Assembly (NCBI GenBank): GCA_038502055.1
Contig: JAXRKN010000044.1
Location: 4,994,001-5,058,000 of the forward strand
Direction: 5' to 3'
Length of the DNA stretch: 64,000 nt
Source of the DNA: Tanytarsus gracilentus
Lineage: Eukaryota > Arthropoda > Insecta > Diptera > Chironomidae
Below the pieces are notes generated by a model. That model was not told the DNA's origin. It made no database searches and saw only the letters and a program-made list of their open reading frames with translations. Shown piece by piece: positions 10,996 through 24,286 of the stretch. Each line of letters opens with the position of its first letter. Positions within the stretch are counted from its first letter, which is position 1. The translations under genes were made by a program, and so were the position numbers.

Positions 10996-13900
10996 ATGAA
11001 AGCAGACAGCATGATGGCCGTGCATCAAATTCAATCACTTGGAGCGAAGCAAGACATCTTGCGGGACGTGGTCATTAAGTACATAGATCACTTCTATCCC
11101 GAGTGAGTATACTGTGGCTCACACATATAGAGCGGAACTGCAGATAAAAAAAAATTATTTATTAATTTCACTTTAATTAATCGAAAAATGTTTAAAATGT
11201 TTGAGAAAGAGGAAAGAAAAATTTAGCCTTCAATTCTGGAATATCGCCATGTAAGCAGAAAAGAGAAAAAATAAAATGGTGGTCGAGTTTTCAGAATTGA
11301 TGAAAAAAAAGCATAAAAAACTCAAAGTTGAATTTTTATGTTGAGCAAGAAATTCGAAAAATATTCACTAAAAATTAAACTTTTCTACATTTGTGCGTTT
11401 CCAAAAAGTGCAGCATATTTTTTTTCTTTTACAATAGTCTAAAAATCTCTCAGTGCTGCACACATATTCGTGTCGTACATACGCATACATCCACCCTTAG
11501 TAGTCGAGTCATGTCGATTCTCTCCTTGAATCGAAGCCGCAACAAATTTTTTTTTTTCATATCTTTTGCAAATTTAGATTTTGACCTCAACTCACACTCA
11601 CTCAAAATGTGTGTGCATTTAATTACAGACAAGATAGTGCATTCGACCACGTATATGCTCTGCAGAGATAAGTTTTTTTTTTCTAGAAGGTGTAACAAAT
11701 TGGCTACCAGATTCGCAATGAGATATTTTTTTCTCGCCTCTCTGATTCAATGTCTTAAAATAACGCCGAAGGTTGTGCATTTAAAATCGTAGCCTACCTA
11801 CGAAGAGCTGTAGAAATGGTCAAGTTCATTGAATGATTAAAATTATAAACTCAATATATTTTTTTGTGTGTGGCCGTTGAGGAAGAGCAAAAAAGAAGAA
11901 AAAAATTGAAGCATGCACGTGAGTGCGAAGAAAATTTAATTTTTCATCTCCTCTAGACAGAAAAAAGATCTTCCTTCGTCCAGTTTCATCTCGACATGAC
12001 TAGCTCGATATATAAAAACTCATCAATTAAGAATGAAGGAAGAAGAAACTTGCTAAAAATAGATTTTCTCACTCTCGAGAGCGAGTTTAGTTAATTATAA
12101 TTCGAATAGATATATTTGTTACGCAAGATGGAGTAAATTTGCTGACAAAAAAGGGGAGAGGTGTCGACGTTAGCGATGATGATGATGATGATATTTAGGC
12201 AAACAGGTTCATCTCTTTTAATTTTGTTGACGCAATTTCGTGAAAGTTACATCCGCATGCAAAAAAAAGAGAAAATCGACAAAATTATAACAATCAGCAG
12301 CAATCGATTGGTGTGTTGTCGGGGTTCTGTTATAAACCAGAAAGGGGTCAGCTGAAAATAAATAAAATATAAAATTTTGTTGCTATAGATTCATGTACTT
12401 CCTGAAACGATTCTGCTATTTTTATTCATTTTTGCGGTGGTGCAGAACTTTGACTGAAACTTAAACGTGTATAAATTTTTTAACTCAATTTTTTTATCTT
12501 CTTCCTCTTGCAGTGCCTCCGGAACAAGTGCCGTCGCCATTGATAACAAGATCGAGCAGGCTATGGTAAGTGTCGCTTCACACAATGTAAAATTTTACGA
12601 TCGCTCGAGAGCAAAGTGGCCAATTAATGGCACCGTCGTCGACAAATGCCCACAAGAGTATTTAATCTAGAGCGTCGTTTTGTAGTCAATCATATAATTT
12701 TTTAAATTCACAAGAACTCGACTCACCCACTTCGAAAAACGTCTCTTCGTGTCTATTTTAAAATTAAACAAAAAAAAATTCTGCGCCGATGTGATAAATA
12801 TAGAGCGAAAACTATTCGATAAATTTGAATTCTGACGCGCGAATTATAATTTTTTTTTCGAGCTGCCTTCTCGATTACAGATGGAAAAATATTATTCAAA
12901 AAAGGAGTGCAATGAGCTGAATCGAATTAAAGAACTTTTTTCCTTGACGTTCTCATCTGCGAAAAGTTTCCCTTTTGGCAGCGATTGATTGCGATTTTTT
13001 TTAATTAAACAAACCCTTCGCGAGAATTAAATGACATTGATGAATAGCATCGAGAAGAATGCACACTTCAATTGAAAGTATCATGGGAGTGAAAAGCTTT
13101 ATTTCATATAGACTTTATATATTCAAAGTTAAATGCAAATATTTTACACCAGGGATCATCCGATATTCGATGAGCGAGACAATGAAATCACAGCCACGTC
13201 ATTAATGAAAAATTAATGACTTTTTCAGAAGAACATGTCTTGACTTTTTCGTATTTTATTCGAATTGGTCTGTATGATGAAATTATAAGTTGATTAATGG
13301 TGAAATTAGAAGTAAAGTTCTCACTCGTAAATTCTATTTTTAACTCGGCAAATTTTATATTTTGACTGTCACAAAAAAAATATTAGCAATCGTGTTTGAC
13401 GATAACAAATCACCCTAAAAGAATGCTCGATTATGTGTGTTATGATGTCATTGGTGAATCACGTGATGAAATACAAAACTTAAGTTTGAGCACCTCTTAT
13501 CGCACGCCCGCCATAAATTTTATTTCGTGAGCCCATTTTATATGTTTACCTTTACGAAATCGAGAAAGAGTTTCACAAGAAAAATTGAGAGCAGTTAATT
13601 GAAAGAAAATTATTGCAGGACGATTTATTATTAAAGAAAACATAAAAGTAATGGTGACTCGTTGTCTAGATTGTGACTTCGTTTAAAATTAGATTTAAAA
13701 TAAGCCTTTCGTCATTAGAAAAAAAAAAGTTGTATGGATTCTCGAGCGGTGAGTTCATAAACTTTAATCTAATTAAAAAACTCTAAAATTAATTCCCCCC
13801 AAAGTTGCATCATCATCAAAGTATGGGGTAAATTAGTTCATCATTTAATATATTTATTGCACATAAAGAGCGAGAGATAATGTTATGAGATCATAAGAGA

Positions 13901-16900
13901 GCAATTTACGTCATTACTCACAAATTACAATTACAAGCTCAAGAATAATAATATTGACATAAAAGTCAGCTTTGATAGTAGCACAATGTAGACGAGAAGA
14001 GGTCAAGCACATGCGAAATCTTTTCGTGATAATGAGCGGGAGATGTGACTTCAAAACTTCTTTCCTCTCTTTCTCACTTTTCACCCATTAATCATTTCCT
14101 TACTGAGCTCTTGCCTTACTCTGATGCTATTTGACACAAATGTGCTAAATATTTTTGCTCTTTATTTACTAATTTTATCTTCTCACGCGTGAAAATGTCA
14201 GAGATTCGTCATCCTCATTTTCTTTCAAAGAAGACAATGTGTCTCATCTCTCATTGATCTATTTCGTGAGTGTCACTTTTTTGAGGGTGAAGGAAATCAT
14301 TTTGAGCGTAGGCTTTTTGTGGGGGTTAAAGTTTTCAAATGAGGTTTAAATTTATCCTTTTAAATATTCTATATACCTCAAGTACTTATGTGCCACTTTA
14401 ATAAATATATACAAAAAATTAAATACATTGTAATTCAATTAATATAATATAAAAAAAATAATGTACGCTTTAAAATTGTCGAAAAAAATATTATTTCAAA
14501 ATATTGTCAACGAAAATTGAGTTATCAAAGGGTCGCGATGGGAGTCAATGACTGCACTTTGTGATGTAGCATGAAATGGGTATGACTAATTAGTTGCTAC
14601 AACACAAAGTTTCCATTGCTGTTTGTGAGATCAAAGATCAGTGGGTCGGCAAGTGTTTGTTTCACACATAACTCGTTCAAAGCATGACCGAATGATCAAA
14701 CTACGAATACAGTGACGTGAAAAAATTGTGATCAAGAGCGTCATCAAATTATGGCCCCATGATGTCATTCGGATAGTGCAGTTTTTCATAATCGAGAGAG
14801 TGAATGCCACCACATACATTCATTCATATCCACTAAAGTGTGTGTGTGAGAGAAGAGAAGAAAAAAATTAGTATACATGTGGCACATTCGTGCCTTTACA
14901 TCGGCACTTTTAAGGCCTCCCCAACACAAAGGCAGCAAGCGAGAATGTTTTCACTTATTTGATATTTTTGCGGTGACTGAGTAAGAACTGAGCGCAAGAA
15001 GAGAAAAAAAAGCGAGTGACTTTGAATTATATAAAACTTTATTGTGAGTCAATGTAGACATTCAGTCGCCCAGCAGAGAGAAGTCTGAAAGCATCCGTGA
15101 GCTTCAAAAATAAAATTTTAAAATAAAATTCTCAAACGGAATGCGAGACAAAAAAAAATAAAAACATTTTAAAAAGTTCTATTAGGGAAAAATTTCCTGA
15201 TTTCATTTTCACTAAATAAAGACAGAGTGACAGTGCACTGTTTAAAGTGGAAGCAGAGAAAATAGAAAAAAGAGCTATAAAGCATCTATAAAAGTGAAAA
15301 CTAGCGAACAGATTCAATTTTGATTTCACATAGTGCACTTCTCGCGCGTGCGACATTTTATTTCCAGTCGAAAGAAAATCGAGGGATTTAATAGTTATAT
15401 ATATATTTTTTCGGTGTTTTGATAAACGTGCAACAAATATTTTTCTGCCTCATATACAATATATAATACTTAGAAGATTAGATTACAGGCTCGTGAAGTG
15501 TGATTAGTTGATAAGAGCTTGAGAAAAATTTCATCAACAAGTCTGAAGACTTATTGGGCAACAGAGTTGAGTTTTTTATTTTCGAGAGTGATATGACAAT
15601 CATGGAGACCTTAACTTATCAGCCGTGTCAGCCCGACAATTGGTTGTACGAAATAAAGCAGAAAGGAGACTCGAAAACTTGCTACGTGATGGTACAAAAT
15701 GCAAAAGTATGTATCGCCTTATCTCGTGCACCGCCCTTATCAATTTAATTTTTGCTTTCTTGATCGAGCGCACTCAAAAAGTTGGGAATGTTTTGACAGC
15801 TCTCGAGTAAAAAAAGCTCGCTGTCTCGTAAATTTTTCTATAATTATGAAAACACACACACGCTATCGGTGAATGATAATTAAAAAGCAGTGAGACATGC
15901 TGATGATGATAAGAGAGGTGTTATAATTTTAATTCTCTGCTTTTCTAACGATTGATTTACGGCACGTGATGCAAACTCAAATAAAAACTTTTAAATATTT
16001 TTATTTATACTATTCATTGTTTTGTTTTCGAATGTGCAAATCGAAATGTTTGCGTTTGAAAAAATTTAAATGAATTTTAGTTAAAAGAAATAAATTAGTC
16101 AAAGCAAAGCTCCAAATCTGGCTCAAACTTTTTCCCTGTTGTCATTTTAATAGTAAAATTATCACACGAGCAAATATAAACAAATTCTTGTTCTTCAAAC
16201 CGTGAAAAAATTTTGTTTTTGCTGTGAAATGTTTTTTTGGAACAAGTGATAAAAACAGAAGGTTTAAAAATTCCATTTTACCGGTTTGTGATAAGTCAAA
16301 ATGTTATCAACCTCTCGATTTAAAACTCTGCTTTATCATCGTAAGTTCACTGTCGGTCTTTTTATGTGATCAATCTGGCAGTAATGAGAGAGAGAGCAAA
16401 ACAATTGCTGTTCATTAAACTGCTTGTTTATTTATCTTATCATTTTCCCATTTCAATAAATGTTTATTAGCGAATAACGCTTGAAAATATTAAGTTTTCT
16501 TCTTCTTTTTCGGGTTGTTCATTCTCTCTCTCTCTCAAGTGTATACGCAACAGAGTCTAAAGACAAAAATAGAAATTTTTTTATGGCGTGTTGATACTAA
16601 AAAGAAGAAGTTAGTGAGAGAACATAACAAACCATTAATTGACGATGAAATCGCCAAGCGATTTGAGTCATAATATTTGCTAATGAAAATGGCAGTGGCG
16701 AATGAATTCTGATTGACTTTCCATTTATCATAAACATGAGAAAAATTAACGTTTTCGCGCTTGACAATGAACGATGAAATTGAACTGCTTCATTGACGTC
16801 ACTATCAGTACAATTTATATTATCTCTCGCTCCTTTTATTTTTGCGGTGTATAAACTTTAAAATTGATCACCTGATGAGGTTCCTTTGCGAATGTACACG

Positions 16901-19755
16901 TTCCAGTGATTTTTTGTACGTTTGTAATTTTCACCTCATTAAATCTCAATTAAAATCCACGTCAATAGATTTGAGTTTTGAATTAAGGTAGCAACAATTG
17001 CGTCACGACTAAAATAAATTAAAAAGAGTAATTTGATACTTGATCATTTTTAAATGAGAGCTAGTTGAGAAATAATTTTTTATGATAAAAATTTTATAAA
17101 CTGCGCAAAAAAAGAAGAACACAAATTCTTCAATTCCACCTGAAAATTTATCTTCTCATGTCACGACAAATGTCGGAATTTCGGGCTGATATAGAGCGCT
17201 CCATTAAACAAATGAGATAATCGAGACAAGGATCTTTTAACTCAAAACACCAAAAAAATATATGTGTCATGCCAAAAAACATTAATTTTTAATGTGGCGT
17301 TTTCTGAGGTATCAAAGGGATTAACTTTAGTTGATTAAGAGGTGCCATAATCTTTTTTACGATACATTTACATTTTAGCGTGAGAAAGAAAATCAAGGGA
17401 ATTTTTACAAAATTTTTAAAAGCCGTTAAAAAAATCCTCGACTTAATTTGTAATTCTCAAAATTCCGTGAAATATTTCCTTTCCCTTGGCACCGACTCAA
17501 AAAAAATAAATTTATGAGATTTTTCGCGAATCAATTCACTTCCCTTCCTCTTTCCCTCAAAGCACAGTAAATATTTATCAATTTAGCAATACACTTCCTC
17601 ATTTGCTGTTCTAATTGAGATGCAACTCACATTGCTGTATTAAATAGCAAAGTACATAGTTGTGTAGCCCTCGTGCGAATACTTGATGTTTAAGTTTCTC
17701 GAGAAGCACTTGATGATCTTGAGTGTATAAAATTTCCACTTTCTACATTGTACGGCAAATTCCTTAGAACTTTCTCATTTTATTTATTGACAAATGAAGA
17801 CAGGGGAAATTTTTGAGAATAGTTTCATGACTGAATGACTGACTGTTGTTGTTGCAAGAGAATCATCACGTTCACATGTGCTGTTCAGTTCAGATGAGAT
17901 TTGAGCCTGTGCCAAGATGAATTTTATTTTGTCTAAAGAAAGCGAATTGTGCGGAATGCCTTAATTAATATTTTACACCTTTTATATTGCTCTTTACACT
18001 TTTTCATTTTCTCCATTTTGAAAATTTGAAAAAATGGAAAATTTCCTTTGTGCACGCATCTCACCTCTCTCGGCGTGCTTCCTTCATGAAAAATGTTTCA
18101 GTAATTAAGGAAAATCTCTTTGAAATCTCTTGCGGCACGGCATGAGTTATTGTAACCTTGAATTATTATCAGCGAGTTCCGTGATGCTAAAGTTCACGAA
18201 TGGCTTTTACTTTAATTAATTCCTGTCATTGAAAAGTTATCGCTGATTGCGTAAAAAAAGCTTCGTAATTGAAAATGTGACTCACTTGAAATTTATATTC
18301 TCAAATTGGTGGACTTGATATAATTTTTTTTTTGGTAAACAAAAAAGGTCTAGGAAATTGTTATGGAAATACCTCATGTAAAGTTGCAAGTTTATTTTAC
18401 GTCATTGCGCAGATTAATGGCCTTCAAACCCTCTTCGCGTGACTCAGAATGGGAAATTTTCTATCGTAACTTTCCAAGAAACAGCCCTCGACTATGTCGA
18501 GTGCAAGGAAAATTCTTATGTAAATTTTCTACGAATCGCATTTTAATCGATCGTCTAATTAATATCAAATTAAATGTTTGTCTTAATTACCCTCGAATTA
18601 TTAAGTAATAGTTTAAACCACTTATTGCTTGTTTGTTTGTTTGTTAACGCATTGAACTCGATGACTAATTACTATCGATGTTGATTTATATTGGCATGCA
18701 ATCAAATGTGTTGAAGTTGTAGTGGTTGAGCTGAGCTTTGATTCGATTTATTTTAATTTAATTTTTAAATTTAAAAATTAATTCACTTTTGATTGATTCA
18801 TTGATCGATTACTAAAAGGTAGCACACTAAAGTTACGAACATTCAAATTTAAAAAAAATTGAAAATTTTAAATGATTCACAATAGAATATGAAATTACTT
18901 GTAAAGAGAATTAGAGCCCTTTGTTCCACAAATCAAGCGCATACGGTGCAGAAAATTGGCTTTGCATGCTTTTAATAGCCACCGCAGAACAATGCATGAG
19001 CACTTAAATATTATATTTGTGTTCGCGGGTATAAGCTAATAAAGAACGAACTAAAAAGAGAGCAGGAGCTAATCTATAATTTATTTTTTTCGAGTGACAC
19101 AATTCTGCTTCTTTCGCGAAATTGATTTTCTCGTTTTGCTCAATTCCATTTTCACTTTTCGTACATATGCGATGTGAAAATATTTCATTCCATCGGCGGC
19201 AGCGTGCATTATGTGTCACTGGGTAATTGTCATTGCCTCTTTAGCGGCGAAACTGGCTTCGTATGAAATCGAGAGTTAAATTATGAGCTTGCGGGCATAA
19301 GACTGCTGATGAAGAAGAAGAAGAAAGCGATAGGTTATTGACAGTTTTATAGCGCCATTAATGCGATCATGTTTTCTTTCACAATTGTCAACTAATTAAT
19401 TATTTTTTTGTTTGGTTTGTTTTAGGATCTCGTCAAGTCTCACTTGATGTTTGCCGTCCGCGAGGAGGTCGAAGTTCTTAAAGAGAAGATAGCCGAGCTC
19501 ATGGATCGCATAAATCAATTGGAGGTCGAAAATTCGATATTGAAGGCGAATGCTAGTCAAGAGACGCTCTCTCAATTAACGACAGCGACCGTAATAATTT
19601 CACCCGTCGTACCGACACCGCAAATCACACAACAGCAGCAACAGCCATCGCCCGCGACAAATCAACAACAGCAGCCAGCACTCACCACACAACTGACACA
19701 AATGGCGGCTGCTCCTCAAGCCTCACCAAACCAACAACAACAATCGACATCCTAG
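10996..19755 (+). CDS. bun: bunched (TSC22-domain protein), short isoform
   Basis: Exons 10996-11102, 12514-12565 and 19426-19755 join in frame to 162 residues. The ATG at 10996 has an in-frame TAA just upstream (10990-10992). The shared 52-base exon encodes A-S-G-T-S-A-V-A-I-D-N-K-I-E-Q-A-M and the last exon continues with DLVKSHLMFAVREEVEVLKE, the TSC box, followed by a leucine zipper and a Gln/Pro-rich tail. TSC22 proteins form homo- and heterodimers through this region. From family knowledge, the long Bunched isoform promotes growth, and short isoforms can compete with it; both are inferences here. Introns are large (1.4 and 6.9 kb), unlike the rest of the window, which fits a developmentally regulated gene with several promoters. 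Confidence 0.92.
15593..15706 (+). CDS. bun: alternative first exon of bunched that skips the shared exon
   Basis: ATG at 15593 (another in-frame ATG at 15602) opens 38 complete codons, ending at the donor AAA|GTATGT. The exon is in phase 0, so it cannot join the shared exon at 12514 (upstream anyway) but joins the TSC-box exon at 19426 directly: V-Q-N-A-K then D-L-V-K-S-H. The product would be 147 residues without the N-K-I-E-Q-A-M segment. Its base composition is clearly richer in G+C than the flanking intron. I do not recognise the N-terminal sequence, so assignment rests on position, phase and splice site. Confidence 0.5.
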
Positions 19756-20660
19756 ATAGATGATGAGCTATTAGGTATAATTAAGAAGAAATTTTTAGGA
19801 AATAAAATTTTTTAAATTTGACGCAAGCAAAAGAAATTTAAAAAGTTCCTTTTGCCATAATGTTAAAAGTATGTGTGTGTATGTGTGTCATGGACACATA
19901 TATGATTCCTAAACTTTTGCTGTAACTCACGCTACTGGCTAGTTGGATGAGATCGAAGCATCAACTCCGAATTAAATTATCGGAAAAAAGAAGAAAGAAT
20001 GCGAGATGGAAGTTTGGACACGGACGATGATGTGATTTGAGATTCATTAATTATTTTTATACAAAAGAAAAAAAGATGAAATGGCTGATTAATTATATTA
20101 TGTGAAGCTTAAAATTGCATCTAAAACTAAATTGTTCAGTTTAGAATTATAACAATTGAAGTGTAACACAGAAAAAAACTAGAAACCTGTTAACTTTCAA
20201 CTGAGAATTTTCTTGAAATTTTCCTGACGACATTATAAAAGAGAAACATATGAGGAAAATTAAATATGTAAATAGACAGGAAAAAATACAGTTTGTAGAA
20301 AAAATGATGGTAAGAGGGGAAATTGAGATGTGATTTAAAAATCGACTCAATCTCTCCTCTTCATCATCGACAACCGATGACAATTTCTTTGTTTTTAACC
20401 ACACACACACACAAAAAAAATTCACATAATCGCTTCGATGAGTTTTTGTTAGATTGATAAAATTGATCGACGAGAGCTTCATTGAGCGAGCAACAATAGT
20501 ATTTTTTATTAAAAAATAACCACGTCAAAATAGTTAATTAATCAATAGTTATTATTCTCACACAGCAAAAAAAAAATAGCAGACACATGTTGACTATAAA
20601 ATGTATTGCAAAAATTTTTGAGCAATTATAAAAATGAGAAGCTTTTAATAATATAATCGC

Positions 20661-20666
20661 AATAAA
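20661..20666 (+). promoter_or_regulatory. likely polyadenylation signal of bun
   Basis: AATAAA about 0.9 kb after the bun stop codon, within A+T-rich 3' sequence. It would give a 3' UTR of about 0.9 kb. From here to 21624 I see no gene. Confidence 0.45.
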
Positions 20667-21624
20667 ATGCATTCAGCACTCGATGTGTATTTTTTCTGAA
20701 CATCCAAAACATCTCGAATCGAGAGGAAATAGAATTGAAAAGAAAAAGGACCTCAGTGGAAATATTTTAATTACTCCCACGCAACTACACATAAAAATGC
20801 TATAAAAAAATTATTTTTGAGTTACGTACGATTTTATTATTTAAAAAAAAATGGATATAAACATTAATGGATATTAAAAATTAAAAGCCAATTTTTTTTG
20901 GTGAACCTAGCAAGGGGCTGGACACTTCTAAGCTCATTGAATTATATTTAAAAAAAATATTTAGAAAAGCTGTACATAGGCAACCCACTAAATGTGTTGA
21001 TCATAAGTGTTTAAAAAGTTTAACAAACATATTTTCTTCTCAGAATGTAAAAAATTAAAGACAGAATGGAATGAAAATTAATCTAAAATTTAATTTTCGG
21101 CTAAAATGACTTATATAGGAAATTTCCTCCAAAGAATTTTTTGTTAAAAATCTTTCCGCGTCCGGTTATTTGTTTTTATTTTATTTTATGACTAATATCA
21201 ACTTGAATGTGGCATAATATCGATTTATTAAAATTTTATTTACCGCCAAGATACTTCTCACTTTTCTTACTCACGCGATGAAAATTTTTCTTTTCGCAAT
21301 TGTTTAAATAAAAACAATTTTTAATTAAAAATATTAATAACATACATATTATGGGCTGTGCTGAAAAACATAATTGAAAAGAGAAGAAAATTGAAGAGAA
21401 TTCAAAAATATGTAAAATGAAGATCGAGTCAAAAAGTAATGTAATGAGAAGAAAGGAAAGATTTGAAATAAAAATTATGAAAAACTTAAAAAATTATTTA
21501 AAAATGTTTTTTGGAAATTTTTTCAGGATTTTTTTGAACAATTATAAATTTTTTTATTGTTTAAAAAATTTGTGGAATACTTTATTCGTCTATAGAAAAT
21601 TTCTTAATTACTAAATAAAAAAAT

Positions 21625-24286
21625 TTATTTCTTAACTCCATTCGCTTCCTTAATTTGCTTCAATTCTTCCTCTGTTTCACCATAGAGATCTAAATTTTTT
21701 CCATTACGCCATACTAAAAAGTCAAAGTAGACTCCAATGGTCGTGAGTGCCAGTGCCGTTAGATTTACATAATATCTAAACAATTTTTGATCATACAATT
21801 GACAATTTCCTTTTCTGCCCGAACAATGCTCCGACCATACAATGCAAGTTTCATCAATTATTCTTCCAAATAGAATTGGACCGGGGATGAGAGCAAAGAG
21901 CGAGACAAGCATGAGAATTAGACCCTGAGTCACTGACTTGTCTTTCACGCTGACACATCGGAAATTAATGAGAATGTTTCCGATTCTTCCGGAAGTTCCA
22001 AAGCAATTGATTATCGATGAAACGACTGCGAAAGCATAAAATCCAAAAGCACATCCTTTAATGCAAGCACCCGGAGTCATTTTCCCCCAAAATTCGCTAT
22101 CTTCTGGCCCTGCTGACCTTCGCTTGCGATCATAATCGGTGGTTTCATCGAATAGACTAGCAGAAGTTACCTCATCATAGCTGATATCAGAATCATCTGT
22201 CGATGAATTTATTTTGTGTTCATTAAGTCTCGAGATGGCTGATGTTGCAGGTGAAATTGGTGTGGTTGTGGTGGGAAAGCGTGGTTTAATGGAAGACAAG
22301 TGATATTTTGCACAGTCACATTGATAGTAAAGCTGAAATATTTTTAAAATATTTGAATTTGTAAAAAACGTTAAAATAAAATAATTTACCTTTTTTTGCT
22401 TTGAGTAAGCTTGACATGAGGCCACACATGGACTGAAAAAGGTATCGCCAGTTTCTTCTAGACACACTGGAGTGTAAGCAATGTTTGAACAGTAACAATC
22501 GGTGTTGCATGGTGAACTTAAGTTGAGCCTGCCATTCTCGATTACCATCGGAATTTGCCCATCTAATTATTTTAAGTATTAATTTGAGTGATTACAGATA
22601 ATAACAAAATAAAATTCACCAGGACATGTTAGAAAGAGGTAAATAATTTCACCAGCCATAAACATAAATCCGACAATAACGTTCCACATCAAGAGCTTGG
22701 TGGGCGATGGTTTCTTTTTAGAGATCACAATGCCAGAAACCAAGAATCCCGTGACCATTCCAACAAGCGTGAACGGCCCAGTAATTATTGTCGCATCTGC
22801 TGCACTTTTATGAAATTGAACTTCCATATATTTGCTCATATATGTGAAATATGCGGAAGCACCGAGGATGTAGAAAATTCCACTGATTGTGTTGTACATC
22901 AAAAGCTTATTTTTGAACAATCGAATGAGAGTGTCGTAGAGCTTGTCGACTGGTGGGAGTTCAGCGGCACTTCCAATTAAATCTAAACGTGTGGTTGATT
23001 GTCTAAGAGGAAGTTCTTCTTGGAGACTACCAAAGAAATGACGTTGACTTTTTTCCAAATTAGTGCTAAAAATTTAGATTTAAATTTAAAAAACCGTTAA
23101 ATTTTTATTCTTACTTTAATTTTTCAGAGTCCTTTGTTTGCTTCTTCTTTGGCATTACTTTTGGGAACATTCCAATGAGAAAGGCGGTTAAAAATAAAGC
23201 TATTCCGATAAACACCCAACCGAACCAGTAAGCACCCTAAAGATTAGCTTTAATTAATTTCGTGATTTTTTTAAAAATTTAAAATTAAATATTTACCATC
23301 CATCGAGGGTCAGATGAATCAATGAGTGGAGTTTTGGTTGGATCAATGTACATTTTAAGGCATGCATAGCCAAGCACAAATCCTATCGCTGGTCCTAAGG
23401 TTCTCAGTGAAAAGGCCTAAAATTTTATTTAAATTAAATTAATTGTCAACTTTAATTAAAGTTTGTTATAAGATTAAAACATCCCTTAGACTTTAAACCT
23501 AGAAAGATTTAAAAATTACTCACATAAGCCAGCAATATCGGTGTGTTTTTCTTCTTAGTCACTCCATCATCCAAATAAGTCTGTCCGAGTGCATAGTAGA
23601 GAGTGTTGCCAACACCGAGTACAAATTGAGATAAGAAAATTAGAATAAGTGGAAGAATTGATTGAATTTCATCTTCGCATTTCTTGGTCAAATCTTCGTC
23701 AATGCACAGCCGATTTGATTCCTTTTGCATTCTTTTAGCAACCGAAAAGTCGATCTGTGAATGAGAAAAATTGTTTGACCGTTGGATATTAATTTAAAAT
23801 TTTTTAATCAACCTGTGAGATATTAGCAGCATCAGCATATTCTTTCGTGAGCTTAAGTGCGTCCTCACCAGCACCATAAATGAAATGTGGCGATGCCAAA
23901 ATGAAACAACTTAAAGCACAAAAGATCACTCCGATCGCTATGAACCTTGGTCTGTTGCTATTTCCTCCAATGTATGCTAAAATTACGCTTAGTAAAATCT
24001 GTGAGATTTCATTGCCACTTAAGATAATTCCTACAAATAGATTGAAAATTTGAAAAGCTCCGACAATTTTTTTAATTTAATAAATTAAACCTGTTGTCTG
24101 ACTCGGAATTTTAAATCGCTTTTCAATTGTCTGGAGTGTGATGACAAAGTAAATGTAGCCCATAGCTTGAAATATCCCGAGAAGACCATAGACTCCGATG
24201 AATGATCTTGTGCTGGCGAATTGCTGAAGAAACTTCGGATACCAGTTGAAAATTCCACATTGCTGCTCTTTTTTTATTTGCGTCAT
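21625..24286 (-). CDS. organic anion transporting polypeptide (OATP/SLCO family)
   Basis: Eight exons (24091-24286, 23813-24030, 23524-23754, 23297-23416, 23115-23236, 22620-23065, 22390-22562, 21625-22332) join in frame to 737 residues, the normal length for the family. OATPs are 12-helix plasma-membrane carriers of amphipathic organic anions. Signature segments are visible: TIEKRFKIPSQTTG in exon 1, N-R-P-R-F near the third helix, and ASPHFIYG in exon 2. A Kazal-type cysteine domain starts near residue 463 (C-N-T-D-C-Y-C, then P-V-C, F-F-S-P-C, A-S-C). A Ser/Thr-rich insert with a basic R-K-R-R-S follows it. The gene is head to head with a second OATP and next to bun, the same neighbourhood as Oatp33Ea/Eb in Drosophila; orthology is inferred, not shown. 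Confidence 0.93.

Larger units (their letters stand above)
4064..19425 (+). other. bun introns and alternative-promoter region
   Basis: About 15 kb dominated by intron. Supported islands inside are listed separately: a small ORF (6470), candidate first exons (8378, 9333, 10996, 15593) and the shared exon (12514). Simple ATC/GAT repeats occur near 9185-9201 and 12174-12191. A G+C-richer stretch at about 7480-7715 holds two short overlapping frames, but I cannot assign it. No other gene is recognisable. Confidence 0.6.

Noticed and set aside
11391..11792. 133-codon open frame in a bun intron
   Set aside because: It starts at TTG rather than ATG, is dominated by Phe runs from T-rich sequence, has an equally long antisense frame, and fits no exon phase. 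Chance frame.
16281..16341. Short frame ending at a GTAAGT donor in the bun intron
   Set aside because: One base is left over, which fits neither the shared exon nor the TSC-box exon.
18363..18608. 81-codon frame with ATG near the bun last exon, considered as another first exon
   Set aside because: No donor in a phase compatible with exon 19426 in a sensible position; reads to a stop without coding bias.
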